Part shown: one piece after another, positions 6,812-10,466 of the stretch
How positions within the stretch are numbered: position 1 is the stretch's first letter
How the letters are laid out: each line of letters starts with the position of its first letter
Origin: JAQWUY01 sp049615605
GTDB taxonomy: Bacteria > Pseudomonadota > Alphaproteobacteria > JAQWUY01
NCBI GenBank assembly: GCA_049615605.1
Contig: JBMZFW010000042.1
Coordinates: forward strand, 1-10,466
Reading direction: 5' to 3'
DNA length: 10,466 nt
Made by a program: the position numbers and the translations under genes
Notes under the pieces: generated by a model
What the model was told of the DNA's origin: nothing
Database searches by the model: none
What the model saw: the letters and a program-made list of their open reading frames with translations, nothing else

Positions 6812-7363
6812 ATGAAAAAACTATTATTTATTGTATTATTATCAATCGGTTTAATTGGCAAATCTTATGCCAATCCTTTTTTAACCGATAAGTATTGGAA
6901 AAATGTAACTGTTACACAATTAAAAACAGATATAAAAAAATATGACATTAAGAAAAATTCTGAATTTGGCGAAACTGCCTTAATGTGGGCTATTAATAAT
7001 AACAATAACCCAGATATAATAACAGCATTAATCAAAAACGGTGCCAATGTTAACGAAAGGGATGATCTTGGATTTACTGCCTTAATGTGGGCTATTAATA
7101 ATAACAAAAACCTAGATATAATAACAACATTAATAAAAAACGGTGCCGATGTTAATATAAAGAATAAATTTGGCGGGACTGCCTTAATCTTCGCTAGTGC
7201 TAATAACAAAAACCCAGATGTAATAACAACATTAATAAAGAATGGTGCCAATGTTAAGGCAAAAAATAAAGATGGGAAAACTGCTTGGGATTATATACAA
7301 GAAAATAAAGCACTAAAAAACACCAAAGCATATTGGATGTTAAATGATTTACAGTATAAGTAA
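6812..7363 (+). CDS. Exported ankyrin-repeat protein
   Basis: A 183-aa protein with a clear signal peptide (MKKLLFIVLLSIGLIGKSYA, cleavage likely after Ala20), so it should act in the periplasm or outside. Ankyrin repeats with a 34-residue period begin at FGETALMWA (52), LGFTALMWA (86), FGGTALIFA (120) and a divergent last unit DGKTAWDY (154); each carries the typical ITxLIKNGAxV helix-turn. Ankyrin domains bind proteins, so the likely role is binding or blocking a partner; the partner is unknown. The start has AAAAGGA upstream at good spacing. I see no convincing promoter in the 64 bases after the previous terminator. The stop codon overlaps the first 20 bases of the following membrane gene, pointing to coupled translation. 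Repeats 1 and 2 are nearly identical in DNA, indicating recent internal duplication. Family confidence is high; function is open. Confidence 0.9.
   Translation: MKKLLFIVLLSIGLIGKSYANPFLTDKYWKNVTVTQLKTDIKKYDIKKNSEFGETALMWAINNNNNPDIITALIKNGANVNERDDLGFTALMWAINNNKNLDIITTLIKNGADVNIKNKFGGTALIFASANNKNPDVITTLIKNGANVKAKNKDGKTAWDYIQENKALKNTKAYWMLNDLQYK
6974..7107 (+). repeat. 102-base-period direct repeat inside the ankyrin gene
   Basis: Bases 6974-7005 recur exactly (32 identical bases) at 7076-7107, one ankyrin unit apart, and the similarity continues with a few changes in the following bases. A more diverged third copy follows near 7178. Identity at synonymous positions implies recent duplication or ongoing gene conversion, and makes unit gain or loss by slippage likely. 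Confidence 0.85.
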
Positions 7364-7973
7364 AATAGATAACAAAATACTTTTAATTGCGGTAAATATA
7401 ATTTTACTGGTTAAATTGTTTTATGCCCCTTTAACAGGGAATATAGAACATATATCTACAAGAGATAGTAGTTTGTTAACATTTTTAGCAATATTCTTAA
7501 CTGTATTTGCTATAAGAAAACAGTATGAAGACAATCAATCAATCCGAAAAAAAACTAAAAAAATATTAATTGTTATCTGTATTATGTTTGCATCCATTGC
7601 ATTTGAATACATCAACGCAATACATATTGATATTCCAAGACAATATAATAATTATCTTAAAACAGGAATAGCACCAACAGGACAAACACAATTAGAATTC
7701 ATAAAAATGTATGCAGAATATATAAAAAAATATCCACTAGATAGTAATTTGCATATTCATTTTACATTACTTTTTGGGACTTTCTTGAAATTCTTTGTTT
7801 ATTTATATATGGGGTTTGTTTTTATAAAATTTTCATACTTTAATTTTAAAAATAGAAATTTAAATGACAATATAATAAATATACTATTTATACTGCCATT
7901 ATTTTACCCTGTGTTTATTGGAGTTTATTTATTTCCCACATTAATATATATGATTAAAGATATATTTTTATAA
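7344..7973 (+). CDS. Five-helix membrane protein, paralogue A, unknown function
   Basis: A 209-aa protein with about five hydrophobic segments (roughly residues 11-31, 42-57, 73-92, 139-165 and 177-204) and no family I recognise. A soluble loop of about 45 residues between helices 3 and 4 holds the part most alike in the neighbouring paralogue: FEYINAIH, then GIAPTGQTQLEF and YAEYIKKYP. Charged residues flank the helices (RKKTKK before helix 3, KNR before helix 5). The ATG lies 20 bases inside the end of the ankyrin gene with a poor ribosome site, so translation is probably coupled to it. The sequence is strikingly AT-rich and rich in Ile, Asn and Lys. It is a tandem paralogue of the next gene and probably in one operon with it. 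It could be a transporter fragment, a stress membrane protein or an immunity-type protein; none is demonstrable. Confidence 0.82.
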   Translation: MIYSISKIDNKILLIAVNIILLVKLFYAPLTGNIEHISTRDSSLLTFLAIFLTVFAIRKQYEDNQSIRKKTKKILIVICIMFASIAFEYINAIHIDIPRQYNNYLKTGIAPTGQTQLEFIKMYAEYIKKYPLDSNLHIHFTLLFGTFLKFFVYLYMGFVFIKFSYFNFKNRNLNDNIINILFILPLFYPVFIGVYLFPTLIYMIKDIFL

Positions 7974-8060
7974 CAGGTAATACATTATGAATTTAATCAG
8001 TAAAATAGATAACAAAATACTTTTAATTACAGTAAATATAATTTTACTGGTTAATTTGTT
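7359..8060 (+). repeat. 62-base direct repeat at the 5' ends of the two membrane genes
   Basis: Bases 7359-7420 and 7999-8060 match at 59 of 62 positions, offset by exactly 640 bases. The block encodes SKIDNKILLIxVNIILLVxLF in both proteins. It starts at the last five bases of the ankyrin gene, so the ankyrin stop codon lies inside the repeated block. The coordinates span from the first copy to the second. Confidence 0.85.
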
Positions 8061-8607
8061 TTCTATTTTTATTCCTGATTTTTCCATATCGGCAAGAAAT
8101 AGTGAAACATTCACATTGGTAATGATTTTTTTAACTGTATTTGCCATTAAGATTCAATATAAAAACAACAATGTAATTCAAAAAAAATCAAAAAGATTAT
8201 TAATAGCATTTTCGTTTTTCTTTATCCTTGTGGCTTGGGAATACAGTAATGCAATACATTTGGATATGGCATATCAACACGACGATTACCTTGATGCAGG
8301 AATTGTGCCAAAAGGTGAAACAGAAGCAGAATTTAGACAAAGATATAAAGAATATATCCAACAATACCCAGAACATATTTCGTTAAATATGTATTTAAAA
8401 TTTATTATCGTAATCTTTATTCGTTTAATATTTTTTATATATTTATTTTTTACATTCACTAAACTTGCAAGTCTTGCTTTTAAAAACAGAAAGCAAAATG
8501 ATAGATTAATAAACAGACTATTCATACTTCCGCTATCTGTACCAATACTTATGTTTATACTTGTTTTATTGGTACTTATATACGGTGTTATGTCAGTGTT
8601 TTTATAA
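7987..8607 (+). CDS. Five-helix membrane protein, paralogue B, unknown function
   Basis: A 206-aa paralogue of the preceding gene, starting 13 bases after it, with the same five-helix pattern (about 10-29, 41-54, 69-90, 133-160 and 175-203). Shared blocks include SKIDNKILLI near the start, VNIILLV, FLTVFAI, EYxNAIHxD, the GIxPxGxTxxEF loop, EYIxxYP, FKNR and LFILPL. The loop between helices 3 and 4 again carries the conserved soluble motif, so it is probably the functional face. The ATG at 7987 has only a modest AGG ribosome site nine bases upstream. DNA identity to paralogue A is near complete over the first 60 bases but much lower later, unlike uniform drift. Only 8 of the 60 bases at 8401-8460 are G or C. 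The gene ends 26 bases before the nested inverted repeat that probably stops its transcript. Function unknown. Confidence 0.82.
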   Translation: MNLISKIDNKILLITVNIILLVNLFSIFIPDFSISARNSETFTLVMIFLTVFAIKIQYKNNNVIQKKSKRLLIAFSFFFILVAWEYSNAIHLDMAYQHDDYLDAGIVPKGETEAEFRQRYKEYIQQYPEHISLNMYLKFIIVIFIRLIFFIYLFFTFTKLASLAFKNRKQNDRLINRLFILPLSVPILMFILVLLVLIYGVMSVFL

Positions 8608-8633
8608 CAAATAAAATATAAATTAAAATAGTC

Positions 8634-8735
8634 TAATTGATTTTAAATTGATAGTAACAAAAAAGGCAATGCGATGACTACAATAAGTAGTTGAGCATTG
8701 CCTTTTGCAGTTAATAGCAAATTTAAAATCAATTA
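8634..8735. repeat. 102-base nested inverted repeat (long imperfect hairpin)
   Basis: The outer arms are a perfect 16-bp inverted repeat, TAATTGATTTTAAATT (8634-8649) with AATTTAAAATCAATTA (8720-8735). Between them and the inner 12-bp terminator stem there is further pairing of TAGTAAC (8652-8658) with GTTAATA (8710-8716), 6 of 7 positions, and the apex holds ACTAC/GTAGT (8677-8681 with 8687-8691). Folded, nearly the whole element is double-stranded. Its right end contains the soxG stop codon (8733-8735). Both ends carry TA, which would fit a small element inserted at a TA site, but that is inference. Confidence 0.8.
8659..8706 (-). terminator. Rho-independent terminator for soxG, probably bidirectional
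   Basis: A perfect 12-bp stem AAAAGGCAATGC (8661-8672) with GCATTGCCTTTT (8695-8706) lies between convergent genes. Read on the minus strand it ends in six T followed by G, a good terminator for soxG. Read on the plus strand the T run is only four, giving weaker termination for the membrane genes. Confidence 0.82.
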
Positions 8736-9311
8736 AACTTGGTATCCCCATTCTTCTGCAGACACAGTCAGAAAATGATAGAACGATTTTGCAAATGTTC
8801 TGTAAACATATAATTCAACTTCATCTTTGTTAAGGTAATTAACCATAACACCAATGTGTGACATATTTGTTAAAACAATATCACCTTTGTTAAAATTATT
8901 ATTAAAATCAATGCTTGCGCCTTTTGATAATAATTCAATAACTTTACTTCCTTTTACATTAAAGATTGCACGGGCATCTGATAAATCAACCACACTTGCG
9001 ATATTAATGTCAATTTTGTTTTCAAGTTCGTTTGTTAAACCAGATTTATTTGATACGATTTGATATCTGTGGGCACCAACCCATTGAATGTATCCACCGT
9101 CAATAGCAGTGAATGTTCCAACAGCTGGCAAATCAACTTTAAATATTGATTTAATTTCTTTTGCCAAATCTTTTTCTGTTGTTTTGTACGCAACAACTTG
9201 AACAACTGAATTATAAACTGTTTCAGAAAAAGTTATCTTATCTTTTGTATTTGCACCAAATGTGCCTTTTTCAAGAACATCTGTTAATGGTGTTTTGTAT
9301 GTATTAGCCAC
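8733..9311 (-). CDS. soxG: Sarcosine oxidase gamma subunit
   Basis: The smallest of the two folate-fold subunits of heterotetrameric sarcosine oxidase (BDAG), which oxidises sarcosine to glycine and passes the methyl group to tetrahydrofolate. It is expected to be cytosolic in complex with SoxA. The product is 192 aa from a GTG start. Family features are the NTYKTPLTD opening near the N-terminus, the VGAHRYQIV block in the middle, and the ending VYRTFAKSFYHFLTVSAEEWGY, which matches the C-terminal helix of SoxG. I prefer GTG at 9311: it follows AAGGGG at 9-base spacing and gives the usual N-terminus. An ATG at 9335 would add eight Lys-rich residues, and the frame extends to 9446 inside soxA. 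It overlaps soxA by 8 bases. The sequence is rather diverged, so function rests partly on context. Confidence 0.88.
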   Translation of the reverse strand: MANTYKTPLTDVLEKGTFGANTKDKITFSETVYNSVVQVVAYKTTEKDLAKEIKSIFKVDLPAVGTFTAIDGGYIQWVGAHRYQIVSNKSGLTNELENKIDINIASVVDLSDARAIFNVKGSKVIELLSKGASIDFNNNFNKGDIVLTNMSHIGVMVNYLNKDEVELYVYRTFAKSFYHFLTVSAEEWGYQV

Positions 9312-10466
9312 TTGTTCTTTCCCCTTCTTTGTCATAGAAAACCGCATCAACGATTTCAACTTCATAATGGTCACCGCGCAATGGATCGGCAATATACATT
9401 TTTTCGCCAATTCTTGCACGACCATTTTTAAGCATACCAAGCCCAATATTTGATTTCATTACTGGTGAATATGTCATTGACGATATGTAACCTTGGCTAT
9501 CCCCATCAGCAACAAACTTAGACGATGTTACAAAATGACCGCCTGCATAACAAGATGACTTTGGATTAGTTGGCAGTACACCAACCATTTCAAGTTCTGC
9601 ATTTTGCATACCTTCGCGTTCAAGTAAATTTTTGCCAACAAACCATTTTTTCTTAGAACACAATCCTTCATAACCAATTTGTTTTGCATTAACAGTACCG
9701 TCAATTTCATTATGGGTAATAAAGCCCTTTTCAATACGAAGTGCACCAAGACATTCCATACCATACGGAATGATATTAAATTCTTTGCCCGCTTGCATAA
9801 TGCGTTCATAAATGTATTCCGCATTATTTGATTTAACAAATACTTCAAATGCCATTTCACCAGAAAACGACAGTCTTGTTAGGCGAACTTCCACCCCATC
9901 AATAGATGTAACAATTGTTCCCATTTCTGGAACTGCCTCGTTATCAATTTTATCCGCAACGATTGATTGTAATAAATCACGGCTTTTGGGACCCGCAACT
10001 GCCAATGTACCCGTTTGATCAGAAACAGATGTTACCGTTACTTTTAAATCAGTCCATTCTGTTTCAAGTAATCTTTCCATATCTGATAATACATCCGCGG
10101 CTTTAACTGTTGTTGTTGTTAACAAGAATTGGTTTTCAGCAATTCGTGTTGCCGTACCATCATCATCAACGATACCGTCTTCCCTTAACATTAAACCATA
10201 ACGAGCTTTGCCCACTGGTAACTTCAGCCACGCATTAGTGTAAATACGGTTTAAGAATTCCGCAGCATCAGGACCTTGCACATCAATTTTACCCAATGTA
10301 CCAACATCACATAAACCAACATGGTTTCTTACATGTTCTGCTTCACGAATGTATGATTCCCTTAATGTTTCTTTGCGACCATTAACTGTTTGCGGGAAAT
10401 ACCTTGGACGATGCCACAGACCCGCTGTAAAGTTTTCCGCACCATATTTCAACATTATATTATGGA
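9304..10466 (-). CDS. soxA: Sarcosine oxidase alpha subunit, C-terminal part (runs off the right edge)
   Basis: Partial: the frame stays open to base 10466, and the residues before the first visible ATG (HNIMLKYGAENF) align with the inside of SoxA, so 10455 is not the true start. About 386 residues are visible, corresponding to the aminomethyltransferase (GCV_T-like) folate-binding half and its C-terminal barrel. The N-terminal dinucleotide-binding half, with FAD/NAD sites, lies outside the window. Recognisable blocks are GLWHRPRYFP, DVGTLGKIDVQGPDAAEFLNR, YTNAWLKLPVGKARYGLMLR, LTTTTVKAADVL, LSFSGEMAFEVFV, LRIEKGFITHNEIDGTVNAK and the end EIVDAVFYDKEGERTSG. SoxA oxidises sarcosine with SoxB and transfers one-carbon units to tetrahydrofolate. 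It overlaps soxG at its 3' end, as in soxBDAG operons; soxB and soxD should lie to the right. A dimethylglycine dehydrogenase-like protein is less likely given soxG. Confidence 0.94.
   Translation of the reverse strand, partial: HNIMLKYGAENFTAGLWHRPRYFPQTVNGRKETLRESYIREAEHVRNHVGLCDVGTLGKIDVQGPDAAEFLNRIYTNAWLKLPVGKARYGLMLREDGIVDDDGTATRIAENQFLLTTTTVKAADVLSDMERLLETEWTDLKVTVTSVSDQTGTLAVAGPKSRDLLQSIVADKIDNEAVPEMGTIVTSIDGVEVRLTRLSFSGEMAFEVFVKSNNAEYIYERIMQAGKEFNIIPYGMECLGALRIEKGFITHNEIDGTVNAKQIGYEGLCSKKKWFVGKNLLEREGMQNAELEMVGVLPTNPKSSCYAGGHFVTSSKFVADGDSQGYISSMTYSPVMKSNIGLGMLKNGRARIGEKMYIADPLRGDHYEVEIVDAVFYDKEGERTSG

Noticed and set aside
6974..7230. Periodic repeats considered as a CRISPR array
   Set aside because: The 102-base period equals 34 codons and the repeats lie in frame within an ankyrin protein; there are no unique spacers.
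6865..7251. Antisense open frame across the ankyrin repeats
   Set aside because: It is a mirror of the repeated coding sequence, with hydrophobic low-complexity content and no start signal.

Overview
The window comes from an AT-rich bacterial chromosome, most likely an alphaproteobacterium. The evidence is an alphaproteobacterial-type SspB adaptor directly upstream of and overlapping fumC, a DUF1244 gene followed by a GapR/DUF2312 gene, and a tetrameric sarcosine oxidase operon end (soxA-soxG). I cannot name the genus. No rRNA, tRNA, CRISPR array, transposase or integrase is visible.

Left block (60-4238, minus strand), read in transcription order: an unrecognised 205-aa protein (4238-3621) with a predicted leaderless start; a SulP-family anion transporter with a C-terminal STAS domain (3550-2012); sspB (1929-1447), overlapping the start of fumC by 11 bases; and class II fumarase fumC (1457-60). 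Sigma70-like promoters can be proposed before the 205-aa gene, the transporter and sspB. Bases 1-59 downstream of fumC show nothing assignable.

Centre block (4348-6674, plus strand): a compact three-gene operon of ettA (ABC-F translation factor), a DUF1244 protein and a GapR-like DNA-binding protein with an acidic N-terminal extension. It closes with a strong rho-independent terminator (6700-6747).

Accessory islet (about 6748-8633, plus strand): a small exported ankyrin-repeat protein with almost DNA-identical repeats, then two tandem paralogous five-helix membrane proteins of unknown function. The ankyrin gene overlaps the first membrane gene. The two membrane genes share a near-identical 62-base segment at their 5' ends, exactly 640 bases apart, and are far more AT-rich than the core genes. 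This is the least explained part of the window.

Right block (8634-10466, minus strand): a 102-base nested inverted repeat that includes a terminator hairpin and the stop codon of soxG, then soxG (likely GTG start) and the C-terminal part of soxA, which runs off the right edge. SoxA and SoxG are subunits of the enzyme that demethylates sarcosine onto tetrahydrofolate, a step in glycine betaine and sarcosine catabolism.

Housekeeping genes (fumarase, proteolysis adaptor, translation throttle, nucleoid protein) therefore flank one small variable islet bounded on both sides by hairpin terminators.
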